From: JAHIVB01 sp964574705
Lineage (GTDB): Bacteria; Bacillota_I; Bacilli_A; Izemoplasmatales; Hujiaoplasmataceae
Assembly: GCA_964574705.1 (NCBI GenBank)
Contig: CAZNOO010000002.1
Coordinates: 1 to 64,000, forward strand
Direction: 5' to 3'
Length of the DNA stretch: 64,000 bases
Shown here: positions 1 to 8,356 of the stretch, in pieces
Numbering within the stretch: the stretch's first letter is position 1
How the letters are laid out: every line of letters begins with the position of its first letter
Program-made: the position numbers and the translations under genes
The notes under the pieces: generated by a model
Told to the model about the DNA's origin: nothing
Database searches by the model: none
Seen by the model: only the letters and a program-made list of their open reading frames with translations

Positions 1-965
1 CCATATTGAATTTTGATTAAAAAGTCGTAAAGTAGTTTTGTAAAGGGACCAACTTCAGTCTCCGAATAAAACAAATGTGAATTTCCTTGATGAAATATAC
101 TGCCAATGGGTGTAATCACAGCGGCGGTACCACATGCACCAGCTTCTTGAAATTCATCCAATTTGGAAATCAGTACGTCTCGTTCTTCTACTTTGAGGCC
201 CATGTATTCTTTCGCAATGTACATCAGAGATTTCTTTGTAATGCTTTGAAGAATCGAAGAAGACTTCGGTGTAACGAAGACACCATCATTCGTAATTCCA
301 AAGAAGTTTGCACTTCCGACTTCATCGATTTTCGTGTGCGTTGTCGGATCAAGGTAAATGCAGTCTGCAAATCCGTTTTCGTGAGCCACGTGATTCGGAT
401 AAAGCGAAGCAGCGTAATTGCCACCAACCTTTTGCTTTCCAGTACCGTTTGGAGCGGCCCTGTCAAATTCTGTAATCATAAAATTGACTGGTGATAACCC
501 GCCTTTGAAATAACTGCCAACAGGAGAACAGATAACTCCGAAAATGTACTCTTTTGCAGGTCTGACTCCTAGATTCACGCCTACACCAATGATATACGGT
601 CTGACATATAAGGTTGCATTGCTACCGTATGGTGGAACAAACTCGATGTTTGCCTTGACAACTTGTTTGACTGCATCAAGAAATTTTTCGGTCGTAATTC
701 TTGGAATTAAAAGCCTGTCACAGGATTCATGAAATCTTGCTGCATTGTCCTGTGGCCGAAATAAATTCACTCTACCATCTTTTCTTCGATAGGCTTTTAG
801 ACCTTCAAATGCTTGTTGTCCATAGTGTAACGCTGTAGAAAAACACGAAATCGTGACGGTATCCTCTTCACGAAGTATGCCTTCGTCCCAGTGTCCGTCA
901 CGATAATATGAAATATAATTCAGATTCGTCTTATGGTATTGAAAACCCATGTTTTTATAATCCAT
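1..965 (-). CDS. ilvE: Branched-chain amino acid aminotransferase (partial, 3' end outside window)
   Basis: Class IV PLP-dependent aminotransferase that interconverts Val, Leu and Ile with their 2-oxo acids. I translated 321 residues; the C-terminus runs off the window. The fold-type IV signature is visible: an FxGLKAYR segment near residue 54, and a KQKVGGNYAAS stretch that contains the Schiff-base lysine typical of the type II branched-chain family. The start is ATG at 965, preceded by GAGGAGAT. A separate promoter-like sequence lies in the 77-nt gap after the upstream ABC transporter genes, so the gene may be transcribed alone or by read-through from the T-box operon. Its place beside an amino acid importer fits a role in amino acid metabolism. 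Confidence 0.93.
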   Translation of the reverse strand, partial: MDYKNMGFQYHKTNLNYISYYRDGHWDEGILREEDTVTISCFSTALHYGQQAFEGLKAYRRKDGRVNLFRPQDNAARFHESCDRLLIPRITTEKFLDAVKQVVKANIEFVPPYGSNATLYVRPYIIGVGVNLGVRPAKEYIFGVICSPVGSYFKGGLSPVNFMITEFDRAAPNGTGKQKVGGNYAASLYPNHVAHENGFADCIYLDPTTHTKIDEVGSANFFGITNDGVFVTPKSSSILQSITKKSLMYIAKEYMGLKVEERDVLISKLDEFQEAGACGTAAVITPIGSIFHQGNSHLFYSETEVGPFTKLLYDFLIKIQY

Positions 966-996
966 TCAATCATCTCCTCATCATGTATCCACAAGT

Positions 997-1025
997 ATTA
1001 TACAAGATATTTAAACCAATGAAAA
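997..1025 (-). promoter_or_regulatory. Putative promoter of ilvE
   Basis: On the minus strand TTTTCA (1025-1020) and TATAAT (1002-997) are separated by 17 nt. They lie between the ABC ATPase stop and the ilvE start. The -10 is perfect and the -35 matches 4 of 6. Confidence 0.5.
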
Positions 1026-1042
1026 GGTTTTCTTTTCTCGAA

Positions 1043-1792
1043 TTACTTTTTTTCGATGACTCTTTTTAAAAATTCTTTGCATCGATCGGTTTTCGGTTGA
1101 TGGAAAATGATTTCCGGACTTCCAGACTCGATGATACGCCCTTTGTCCATTACATAAACAATATCCGCAACCTCTTCTGCGAACTGCATTTCATGCGTAA
1201 CGATGACCATTGTCATCCCTTGCGAAGCTAAATCTCTGATGACATTTAGCACTTCTCCGACCATTTCAGGGTCAAGTGCGCTCGTCGGTTCATCAAATAG
1301 GATAATGTCAGGAGACATTGTCAGGCTTCGCGCAATCGCAATCCGTTGCTTTTGTCCTCCAGATAGTTGAGAAGGATAGTTTTTTGCTTTTTCGGACAAT
1401 CCTACTTTTTGAAGCATTAATTCAGAAGTAATTGTGGCCTCTGAAATTGTTTGTTTTTTTAAAGAAACCGGTGCGATTCTCAAGTTATCCAAAACAGTGA
1501 GATGCGGAAATAAGTGAAATCCTTGAAACACCATTCCCATCTTTTGACGCAAATGGTTAATATCGGTCGATTCATCCGACAAAGACACCCCTTCAAAATA
1601 GACTTCGCCTTCGGTCGGAGACTCCAGCAAATTAAGTGTTCTTAGCAAAGTGGATTTTCCAGATCCTGAAGGTCCAATCAACACGACAACTTCATTCTTT
1701 TTGACAGAAAGAGACACTCTGTCGAGCGCTACGGTTCCATCTTTAAATACTTTTGATACATTTTTGACATCTATCATTAATTCTTTATTCAT
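1043..1792 (-). CDS. Polar amino acid ABC transporter, ATP-binding protein
   Basis: ATPase of a GlnQ/HisP/ArtM-type importer; it powers uptake with the permease and binding protein encoded just upstream. Visible motifs are Walker A GPSGSGKST, Q-loop VFQGFHLF, signature LSGGQKQR, Walker B ILFDEPTSALDP and the switch His in VTHEM. About 249 residues, normal for the family. The start is uncertain: a GGAGG lies 10 nt before a GTG (1795) and 13 nt before an ATG (1792), and a TTG at 1804 is too close to it. The gene overlaps the permease stop by 8 nt, which implies translational coupling. Third gene of the T-box operon. Substrate cannot be read from the ATPase. Confidence 0.93.
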   Translation of the reverse strand: MNKELMIDVKNVSKVFKDGTVALDRVSLSVKKNEVVVLIGPSGSGKSTLLRTLNLLESPTEGEVYFEGVSLSDESTDINHLRQKMGMVFQGFHLFPHLTVLDNLRIAPVSLKKQTISEATITSELMLQKVGLSEKAKNYPSQLSGGQKQRIAIARSLTMSPDIILFDEPTSALDPEMVGEVLNVIRDLASQGMTMVIVTHEMQFAEEVADIVYVMDKGRIIESGSPEIIFHQPKTDRCKEFLKRVIEKK

Positions 1793-2459
1793 CACTCTTC
1801 GCAAGCCTCCTTTCGAGCCGCTTCATTAATTGTGAAGTCGGATAGGTTAGTAAAAAGTAAAATGTAGCTGCGACGAGATAACTTTCCATAAATCCATAAG
1901 TTTGGCTTTTGATCATCGTCGCTTGGTAAGTGAGTTCTGCTACACCTGAATACATTAAAACGCTTGTCTCTTTAATTAAAGTGACAAATTCGTTTCCAAG
2001 TGCCGGTAGGATGTTTTTGATGGCTTGAGGAAAAATGATTTTCCAAAAAGTCATCGTGTAAGTCATGCCTAAAGAACGGGAAGCTTCCCATTGCCCTTTG
2101 TCGACGGAATTGATTCCTGCTCTGATGACTTCCGCCATGTAAGCACTCGAATTGATAAACAAAGTAAACATTCCGGGAATAAACGGAGACAGGTCGTAAT
2201 TTCCAATCAATAGTACATTCACATGAAAGAGACTGTAAAAGATAATCAATTGAACGACAATCGGCGTTCCACGGATGATTTCCACGTACGCGCCGAAAAT
2301 AAAGCGGATGACTTTGGATTTCATCATCCTTAATAGCCCGATTCCAATTGCAATCAATGTTCCAAAAGCAACACTGACAACGGCCAATACGACCGTTGTC
2401 AGAAGTCCTTGCAAGAGGATATTAATGTAATACGGATCAAGCAAAAACGAGAAATCCAC
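1785..2459 (-). CDS. Polar amino acid ABC transporter, permease
   Basis: Membrane subunit of the HisM/GlnP family, 224 residues with about five hydrophobic helices. The cytoplasmic coupling loop (EAA loop) that contacts the ATPase reads EASRSLGMTYTMTFWKIIFPQA (key residues EASRSLG). The start is GTG, 2 nt after the stop of the binding-protein gene. The single permease probably forms a homodimer. The importer is specific for an amino acid; the T-box upstream suggests the relevant amino acid is sensed through its tRNA. Confidence 0.93.
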   Translation of the reverse strand: MDFSFLLDPYYINILLQGLLTTVVLAVVSVAFGTLIAIGIGLLRMMKSKVIRFIFGAYVEIIRGTPIVVQLIIFYSLFHVNVLLIGNYDLSPFIPGMFTLFINSSAYMAEVIRAGINSVDKGQWEASRSLGMTYTMTFWKIIFPQAIKNILPALGNEFVTLIKETSVLMYSGVAELTYQATMIKSQTYGFMESYLVAATFYFLLTYPTSQLMKRLERRLAKSDE

Positions 2460-2461
2460 TC

Positions 2462-3274
2462 TTACTCGCCTGAGTTCAGAATAATCGCATCGGAGACAAT
2501 CGTGTCAAGCGCTCCGGAATTGATAAGGTCTTCTAAAACAGCGTTGATGGTCGCAAGAAGCTCAGTATTTCCTTTTTCAACCGCTACGGCACTACCGCCA
2601 TCAGGCTCACCAATTTCAAAGTCCAAAATGGCAAGTCCTTCAACATTGGATAGATATCCTTCTGCGACGGGTTGTTCAACTAGCACGGCTTCAATCAATC
2701 CTTGTGACAACTTAAGAATGAGATCTGGAACGGCTTGTAGATAGACTTTTTGAGACAATGGGAAAGTCTCTTCAGCCAAATCTTGTTGGATGGATCCCAT
2801 TTGAGCACCAATCCTGACTGTGTTTACGTTCAAGTCTTCGATGGTTTGATAGTCGGCTACGTTCTCAGAAGTCGTCAAAATCACTTGATGAGCTTCATAA
2901 TAAACCATCGAGAAATCAACGATTTGTGCACGTTCTTCTGTTGGAGTCATCCCTGCGATGACAAAATCAACTTTCCCTTGAGACAAGTCATCAAGCAAAT
3001 AGTCAAATCCTTTGTTTACGACTTGCAGATTCATTTCAAGTTCGGCTGCGATTGCCAGTCCAATTTGAATGTCGATGCCGACTAGTGTTTGCGTTCCGTC
3101 GACATTCATTGGCCATTCATACGGAGGATAATCCGCGGAAGTACCCATAACGATGAATTCGGTGTAACTCTCGTCAATGATATAGGTAAAGATACTGCTG
3201 GATGTGCATCCTCCCAGAAACGTCGTTAGTCCTGTTAGGATTGCAATACTGATTAATACAAATAATTTTTTCAT
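2462..3274 (-). CDS. Amino acid ABC transporter substrate-binding lipoprotein
   Basis: Family 3 solute-binding protein, 270 residues. The N-terminus is a lipoprotein signal peptide with lipobox LGGC (Cys about residue 23), so it should be tethered to the outer face of the membrane. The mature part carries the SBP_bac_3 hallmarks: a TSADYPPYEW opening, GIDIQIGLAIAAEL, DFVIAGMTPTEERAQIVDFS and a late hinge segment. ATG start with AAGGAGAG upstream. First gene of a three-gene importer operon led by a T-box riboswitch. The ligand pocket is of the polar or charged amino acid class, but the exact amino acid is not clear from sequence. Confidence 0.93.
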   Translation of the reverse strand: MKKLFVLISIAILTGLTTFLGGCTSSSIFTYIIDESYTEFIVMGTSADYPPYEWPMNVDGTQTLVGIDIQIGLAIAAELEMNLQVVNKGFDYLLDDLSQGKVDFVIAGMTPTEERAQIVDFSMVYYEAHQVILTTSENVADYQTIEDLNVNTVRIGAQMGSIQQDLAEETFPLSQKVYLQAVPDLILKLSQGLIEAVLVEQPVAEGYLSNVEGLAILDFEIGEPDGGSAVAVEKGNTELLATINAVLEDLINSGALDTIVSDAIILNSGE

Positions 3275-3327
3275 ATGTTCTCTCCTTTTTCTATTTAAAA
3301 CCCAATGTATGGATGGATTTTTTGTAT

Positions 3328-3357
3328 AAAAAAATCCCTAGCAAAAGTTTGCTAAGG
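3328..3357 (-). terminator. T-box regulatory terminator
   Basis: On the minus strand CCTTAGCAAA / TTTGCTAGG forms a hairpin followed by seven Us. It lies directly after the T-box sequence and before the importer genes, in the position of the competing terminator of a T-box leader. Confidence 0.88.
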
Positions 3358-3573
3358 ACGATTTAACCGTGGTACCACCTTAATTCCGGAATGACTTCCG
3401 GCTCTATGCAGTTAACGCCTGCCTACGTTCAAACCTCAGAAATTTCTTTCGATTCAAATGCTCCCAGACACGTTCACTCACACCGCATCCTTGTTTTCAC
3501 CAACCACAAGGTCTCTATGAATTCCGGTCATGATTTACTACTTCTGTTCATTGCTTTGAATACCATTATAAAG
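3328..3573 (-). promoter_or_regulatory. T-box riboswitch leader of the amino acid ABC importer
   Basis: tRNA-sensing leader RNA. The 14-base T-box core AAGGTGGTACCACG sits at 3381-3368 and is followed by the terminator. Upstream, Stem I can be folded: AUUCAAA near the 5' end pairs with UUUGAAU, then GC/GC and CAGA/UCUG, enclosing a K-turn-like segment. Above it are the AGUA element, the AGAGA and GGUUGG/GGUG apical motifs and a loop strand GUGAACGUG (3477-3469). The specifier must lie in GAACGUG: CGU (Arg, 3472-3470) or GUG (Val, 3471-3469). The UGGU of the T-box expects a tRNA with A at position 73. When the cognate tRNA is uncharged, the antiterminator should form and the importer be expressed. 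Confidence 0.92.
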
Positions 3574-3592
3574 ATAATTCAAAAAGAAGCAA
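3565..3592 (-). promoter_or_regulatory. Promoter of the T-box operon
   Basis: TTGCTT and TATAAT on the minus strand with a 16-nt spacer, placed so that transcription begins just before Stem I of the T-box leader. Confidence 0.65.
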
Positions 3593-3615
3593 TAGACATT
3601 TGAATGAAAATGTTT

Positions 3616-5007
3616 TCATTGATCCAATTGATTGTATACAACCTGTCCATCGATGATGGTTTGTAAGACTTTGATGAATGGAATTTGACGAACCTCAACT
3701 GAATTTGGATGCTTGTCGACAATGATAAAGTCATTCATTTCAGTTTCGTATATATAACGAAGATTTCCAGTCCTGTAGCAGTAGAGTGCCTCATCTATTG
3801 AAAAAGACTCATTGACGAGATGAGGATCTAAATTTGGATGGATTAAGGAAGTTCTTGTCATAGAAACGAAGAGATTCTCGAATGGATTGATATTTTCAAC
3901 GGGTGAATCGGTTGAAAATCCTACCTCAATCCCCATTATTTTCATTGAATGAAACAAATAGGTTTCAAAGATTCTGTTTCCAAGTCGGTTTTGAATCATC
4001 GACAAATCGCTATTTAAAAAGATGGGTTGAACAATCGCACCGATATGGTGTTCTTTCATAACGCTGATTTGTCTGAAATCGACCATTTGGGCATGAATGA
4101 TGGCGTGGTTATGAGCAACGCGCTTACTTGTGGAGATCACTTCAATGAATGCGGAAAGAACTTGATCGACTGCTCTGTCTCCAATCGCATGGATGGCAGA
4201 GTCCATCCCTGCATTGTCCGCAGTGCGAATCAAATTGATGAGTTCTTCATCAGAAAAGTTTAAAATTCCTCTATTTGTCAAATCGTCCGAATAGGGATGA
4301 TGAAGTGCTGCCGTTCTGCCCCCAAGACTTCCGTCAGCGAGAAGTTTTAAAGGTCCCATTTTAAATTTCGGATACCGCTTGTTCGGATATCCTTTTTTTA
4401 TAAAATCTTTTAAAGTATCGATCGAAGGAAGATTTACTTGCTCCGTGATTGACACATGCACTTTGCCTGATTGCTGGCTTTCTACAATCGCTTCAATGAC
4501 ATCCTCATAAGGAATGTCAAAGATGCAGAAATCATCGCTAGCGACTTTTGTGATGCCGTTTCGGAGGCAAATCTCATCTGCAATCGTCAAATAATGGATT
4601 AAATCCTCTTTTGTGGGCTTTGGAATATGGTCATAGACAAAATGAATGTCTTCTTCCACAAAATACCCCTTTGAAGGAATAGAAGATGAATCCAAACTCT
4701 TGCCATTTAAATTCATAATCGAAAGCATTTTCGAATTAACAACTACAACATGACCACAAGTTCTGATCAAGACCATGGGCACTTCTTTTGAAACCTGGTC
4801 CAAATCAGACAGTTCAGGTACTCTCTTTTCTAAGAGATTCTCTTGGTTCCACCCTCGTGCGATGATGATGCTTTGATTGGGTTGTTTTTTAAGTTGATCT
4901 AAAAGCTCCTTCATCGATTTCACGTCTTGTAAAGGAATGAGGGTTGAAGAATATCCCATTCCGAGAAAATGACAATGTGAATCAATGAATGCTGACATTT
5001 TTACCAT
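3616..5007 (-). CDS. Amidohydrolase family protein (YtcJ-like, short N-terminus)
   Basis: Metal-dependent amidohydrolase of the YtcJ/LAF3 type (amidohydro_3), 463 residues. The metal-binding HxH is at the very N-terminus (IDSHCHFLG). Later ligands are probably in SAIHAIGDRA, IIHAQMVD and FSTDSPVENINPF. YtcJ proteins usually have about 50 residues before the HxH that contribute to a small beta-sandwich domain; here the ATG lies only about 10 residues before it, with AAGGAGA 5 nt upstream and the previous gene's stop right behind, so the short form looks real. Substrate unknown; members hydrolyse C-N bonds in exocyclic amides. Probably co-transcribed with the GNAT gene upstream (10-nt gap). Confidence 0.85.
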   Translation of the reverse strand: MVKMSAFIDSHCHFLGMGYSSTLIPLQDVKSMKELLDQLKKQPNQSIIIARGWNQENLLEKRVPELSDLDQVSKEVPMVLIRTCGHVVVVNSKMLSIMNLNGKSLDSSSIPSKGYFVEEDIHFVYDHIPKPTKEDLIHYLTIADEICLRNGITKVASDDFCIFDIPYEDVIEAIVESQQSGKVHVSITEQVNLPSIDTLKDFIKKGYPNKRYPKFKMGPLKLLADGSLGGRTAALHHPYSDDLTNRGILNFSDEELINLIRTADNAGMDSAIHAIGDRAVDQVLSAFIEVISTSKRVAHNHAIIHAQMVDFRQISVMKEHHIGAIVQPIFLNSDLSMIQNRLGNRIFETYLFHSMKIMGIEVGFSTDSPVENINPFENLFVSMTRTSLIHPNLDPHLVNESFSIDEALYCYRTGNLRYIYETEMNDFIIVDKHPNSVEVRQIPFIKVLQTIIDGQVVYNQLDQ

Positions 5008-5017
5008 GAATGTCTCC

Positions 5018-5950
5018 TTAAAATTTTAATTCGTAGATTTCTTCTCCGCCTTCAATGAGGCCTGTCGTTTCAAAGCCTAACGAAGCATAGAGCGATCTTG
5101 CAGCGGAATTTTCCGGTTCAAAGCTGATTCTGATTCTTCTTTTCTTCGAAATCGTTTTTAGATATACAAGTGCTTGAATCATGGCTTCTTTTCCATAACC
5201 GAGTCCTTGGTATCTTTCATCGATCATCAACCTGTAAATCCAGACAAACCCATCGTCGTCGTCTTTTTTACACCACATGATGAACCCAACTGGATTGTCA
5301 TCTGAATAAATCGCCTTCGGAACGAATTCTGGTTCAAAAGAAGCTTGTGCTAAAGAAAAAATATTGGTTGCGATAAAATCTTTTTGAGAAGGAGAAACTT
5401 TTAGATTGAAAATCATTCTATAATTATCTTTATCGACATCCACGAAGTGAATCGCTTTAACTCGTCGATTTTGCCAATTTGCTCGTTTAAGATCAAATAC
5501 TTTGTGGACCTCTCGTTCATAGAGACTGTTTCCAATATACTGGAATCCACATTTTTCGTAAAGTCTAATTGCTTTGAAGTTTTCTTTATGAGGATCCACG
5601 GTTACAACTTCTGCTTTTGTGTTCTTGAATAACTGGTCAAGCACAAAACAAAAGCCTTGGAATCCAATGTTTTTTCCTCTTGCCTTTTCTAGTAGTTTGA
5701 TGTCTATAATTGCTTTTTGTCCCTCAGTATAAGAGTAAAAGAGTTCCCCTTGGAATGTTTGATTGTCATAAATAGAGTAATGTGCAGTGTTTTCTTTCTT
5801 GTTCAGGACTTCGAGCCACTGAATGGCTTTTTCCATGTCATAACCGAGCCCTCTTGGAAACCCAACGAATTTCATGACTTCTCCATCATTCCATAAGCTG
5901 ATTAAAGCTTCCAAATCTGATTCTTTTGTCTTGATATAATTTAGTCTCAT
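5018..5950 (-). CDS. Tandem GNAT-domain N-acetyltransferase
   Basis: About 310 residues with two GNAT folds. The N-terminal half (about 1-150) resembles RimJ-type acetyltransferases (segments ISLWND, NIGFQGFCFVLDQLF and KAIRLYEKCGFQYIG). The C-terminal half (about 155-310) resembles BltD/spermidine acetyltransferases (YRLMIDERYQGLGYGKEAM, the acetyl-CoA loop, and SARSLYASLGFETTG). The chosen ATG at 5950 has GGAGGGT 5 nt upstream; the open frame extends further without a ribosome site. Acceptor unknown: an amine, polyamine or peptide N-terminus is possible. Divergent from manA. Confidence 0.85.
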   Translation of the reverse strand: MRLNYIKTKESDLEALISLWNDGEVMKFVGFPRGLGYDMEKAIQWLEVLNKKENTAHYSIYDNQTFQGELFYSYTEGQKAIIDIKLLEKARGKNIGFQGFCFVLDQLFKNTKAEVVTVDPHKENFKAIRLYEKCGFQYIGNSLYEREVHKVFDLKRANWQNRRVKAIHFVDVDKDNYRMIFNLKVSPSQKDFIATNIFSLAQASFEPEFVPKAIYSDDNPVGFIMWCKKDDDDGFVWIYRLMIDERYQGLGYGKEAMIQALVYLKTISKKRRIRISFEPENSAARSLYASLGFETTGLIEGGEEIYELKF

Positions 5951-5977
5951 AGGACCCTCCATTTTTAGAACTTCCAC

Positions 5978-6004
5978 TTTACAATTATGATAATATGATA
6001 TAAT
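5978..6004 (+). promoter_or_regulatory. Putative manA promoter
   Basis: TTTACA (5978-5983) and TATAAT (5999-6004) with a 15-nt spacer in the divergent gap. The spacer is shorter than usual. Confidence 0.4.
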
Positions 6005-6023
6005 AACTTTAGAGGTGATGCAA

Positions 6024-6902
6024 TTGGTAATGTTTTTCGTTCCAGTTTTCAAAGAAACGATGTGGGGCGGATCTAAACTCTCAAAAGAGTTTCTTTACGA
6101 TTGCATTGACGGCACCGGTGAGGTATGGGGGATTTCGGCCCATCCTCATGGATTAAGCACAGTTTCCTCTGGAATTTACAAGGGGAATACGATTAAAGAA
6201 CTCTGGGAAAAGCATCGCGATTTGTTTGGAAACCATCCATCCGAATCATTCCCAATTCTTGTCAAGTTTATCGATGCATTTGACGATTTGTCGATACAGG
6301 TACATCCGAGAGCCGAACAGGCAGAAAAGGAAGGGACTGTCGCTAAAGACGAGTTTCTTTATATCCTTTATTGTGATCCGTACACCGATATCATCATCGG
6401 TCACCATGCGAAGAATAAAGCTGAATTCATGAACTATATCGAACGTTTGGATTACCATCGCTTGATAAGAAGAATTCCAATCCATAAAGGCGACTCTTTC
6501 CTGATTGAGGCGGGTACACTTCACGCCATCAGCAAAGGCACCATGTTTTTAGAAGTGGAGCATTCTTGCGATATTGGCTACCGATTTTACGACTATGATC
6601 GAATCTACCATGGAAAGAAAAGACCGCTTCAAGTGAGAAAAGCAATGAACACTGTTAAAATTCCGGACGAGGAAATCAAGCATAACGTTGAAAACGAAAC
6701 GTTTAGAGTGGACATCGTCAAGTATAAGAAAACGGAAACGATTGAAAATGGTAAATACGGTATTTTCTTCGTTGTATTGGATGGATCAGGATCCATCCAG
6801 CAAGAACCTAGCAAGAAAGGCGATTTTGGATTTGTTTCTTCAGAAGAATTGGAAATCGTCGTTGAAGGACACCAACAAATCGCTTGGATAACTTTAGTGT
6901 AA
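6024..6902 (+). CDS. manA: Mannose-6-phosphate isomerase, class I
   Basis: Zinc enzyme that interconverts mannose-6-phosphate and fructose-6-phosphate, linking mannose use or GDP-mannose supply to glycolysis. About 292 residues, the short Firmicute type. Motifs: WGGSKL near the start, QVHPRAEQA (zinc-site QxHP) and EAGTLHAI followed by FLEVEHSCDIGYRFYDYDR. Start choice: GAGG lies 8 nt before a TTG (6024) and 14 nt before ATG (6030), while GTG/ATG at 6015-6018 overlap the ribosome site. Single gene, closed by a strong hairpin. Confidence 0.92.
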   Translation: MVMFFVPVFKETMWGGSKLSKEFLYDCIDGTGEVWGISAHPHGLSTVSSGIYKGNTIKELWEKHRDLFGNHPSESFPILVKFIDAFDDLSIQVHPRAEQAEKEGTVAKDEFLYILYCDPYTDIIIGHHAKNKAEFMNYIERLDYHRLIRRIPIHKGDSFLIEAGTLHAISKGTMFLEVEHSCDIGYRFYDYDRIYHGKKRPLQVRKAMNTVKIPDEEIKHNVENETFRVDIVKYKKTETIENGKYGIFFVVLDGSGSIQQEPSKKGDFGFVSSEELEIVVEGHQQIAWITLV

Positions 6903-6931
6903 TTACTTCTATTTTACTATAAACATTCTAA

Positions 6932-6962
6932 AAAGGCATGAAAATTCATGCCTTTCTTTTTT
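6932..6962. terminator. Bidirectional terminator between manA and the aminomutase gene
   Basis: Perfect stem AAAGGCATGAA / TTCATGCCTTT with T-rich tracts on both sides, so it can end transcription from both converging genes. Confidence 0.88.
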
Positions 6963-6966
6963 GAAG

Positions 6967-8241
6967 TCAAAATGAAGTATGCTTTTTCAGAATCATTTGA
7001 CGAATTGGCATGGAGGGATGATTTTCATAGATGATGACTTCTCCCTCCCACGTTCTAAGTGTAAAGGAATTTTTTCCTCTTGAAATGATATATTCAGGCA
7101 ATATGGGTGTTTTGCCTTTGCCGAGAGGTGCATTGACAATGTAATATGGAATTGCAAGTCCGGATGTGTATCCTCTTAAGTATTCCATAATTTCAATTCC
7201 ATCATCAATCGAGGTGTTGAAGTGCATCGTTCCTTTGACGTGTTTGGCATGAAATAAGTAATAAGGACGGACTCTGATTTTTAAGAGTTCTTGATTCAAG
7301 CATCGCATGACGAACTTGTCATTATTGATGCCATTCAATAAAACAGCTTGATTCCCGAGTATAATTCCTGCATTTGATAATTTCTCGCAGGCGATTTTCG
7401 CTTCCTTCGTCACTTCAGCAGGATGATTGAAGTGGGTGTTTAGGTAGATGGGATGATATTTTTTAAGCATGCTTACGAGTTTATCTGTAATTCTCATTGG
7501 CATGGTCACTGGTGTTCTGGAACCAATTCTGATAATTTCAACATGTTCGATATTTCTTAGTTCTGAAAGCATCCATTCTAAAACCCGGTTTCCGAGTGTG
7601 AGAGGGTCTCCTCCAGTTAAGAGAACATCTCTAATCTCGGTGTTTTCCCTAATGTAATTTATCGATTCCTGAAGTCGTTTTTTCGGGCTCATTTTGTCGA
7701 CATCCTCAATGTTTCTTCTCCTTTGGCAATGTCTGCAATACATGGCACATTCATTCGTCATATTGATAATCAAACGATCCGGATATCTTCTCGTAATGGT
7801 TCCAGCTGGGTTGGTGTACTCCTCTGCCATCGGGTCAAGAGAGTGGGTGAGGTCTCCAAGTTCAAACGAACTTGGGACTGCCATTAATTTGATGGGTGAG
7901 AAGATGTCTTTGGGATCAATCAATGACAAGTAGTAAGGAGATATTGCCCATCTATAAACCTTCGATACTTGTTTAATCTCCTCAATTTCGTTTTCGTTCA
8001 AAGGTAGAAATTTCTGTAAAGTTTCAACGTCTCTAATTCTGTTTCTGAGTTGCCAATGCCAATCGGCAAACTCTTCTGAAGTCGCAGAGAGCAGATTTTT
8101 GATTTTATTTTGTCTTTGCGAAATTTCTTCCGTGAGCAAGAGCCCTCTTTGAATGTGCTCACGTGCATCTAAGTAATCCTTGATACGCATTTTTAAAACA
8201 CTTGCACGGTCAAGTGCAATCTTTCTTTTATTTATATCCAT
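6967..8241 (-). CDS. eam: Glutamate 2,3-aminomutase (KamA-family radical SAM/PLP enzyme)
   Basis: 424-residue member of the lysine 2,3-aminomutase family: radical-SAM CxxxCxxC at Cys165, Cys169 and Cys172 (ECAMYCRHC), GGDPL near 210, and the PLP lysine in GKGKTPI (Lys377). In lysine aminomutases two aspartates bind the substrate epsilon-amino group, one in a YVCDLSLG-type segment and one in VVDAPGG. Here these positions are Lys333 (LFHAKHVKG) and Asn370 (IVNAPLG). This Lys/Asn pair is the published difference between clostridial glutamate 2,3-aminomutase and lysine aminomutase, and the numbering matches within one residue. Predicted product is L-beta-glutamate, known as a compatible solute. 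Automatic annotation would probably call it kamA. Confidence 0.82.
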   Translation of the reverse strand: MDINKRKIALDRASVLKMRIKDYLDAREHIQRGLLLTEEISQRQNKIKNLLSATSEEFADWHWQLRNRIRDVETLQKFLPLNENEIEEIKQVSKVYRWAISPYYLSLIDPKDIFSPIKLMAVPSSFELGDLTHSLDPMAEEYTNPAGTITRRYPDRLIINMTNECAMYCRHCQRRRNIEDVDKMSPKKRLQESINYIRENTEIRDVLLTGGDPLTLGNRVLEWMLSELRNIEHVEIIRIGSRTPVTMPMRITDKLVSMLKKYHPIYLNTHFNHPAEVTKEAKIACEKLSNAGIILGNQAVLLNGINNDKFVMRCLNQELLKIRVRPYYLFHAKHVKGTMHFNTSIDDGIEIMEYLRGYTSGLAIPYYIVNAPLGKGKTPILPEYIISRGKNSFTLRTWEGEVIIYENHPSMPIRQMILKKHTSF

Positions 8242-8326
8242 AACAACCTCCTTTCAAACTGATTCGTATCGGGTAGATCCTTGATCTGATTTTATTATAT
8301 CATAATTCTTTTTCTGCTTCAAATCG

Positions 8327-8356
8327 CAAAAAAAAGACTACATTGCGCAGTCTTTT
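8327..8356 (-). terminator. Terminator of the nucleotidyltransferase-fold gene
   Basis: AAAAGACT / AGTCTTTT hairpin on the minus strand followed by a U run. It begins inside the last codons of the gene. Confidence 0.75.

Noticed and set aside
3391..3603. Open frame on the plus strand over the T-box leader
   Set aside because: It is antisense to a structured RNA, without ribosome site or recognisable protein.
6967..8241. Lysine 2,3-aminomutase (kamA) call
   Set aside because: The two lysine-binding Asp positions are Lys and Asn, which fits glutamate aminomutase.
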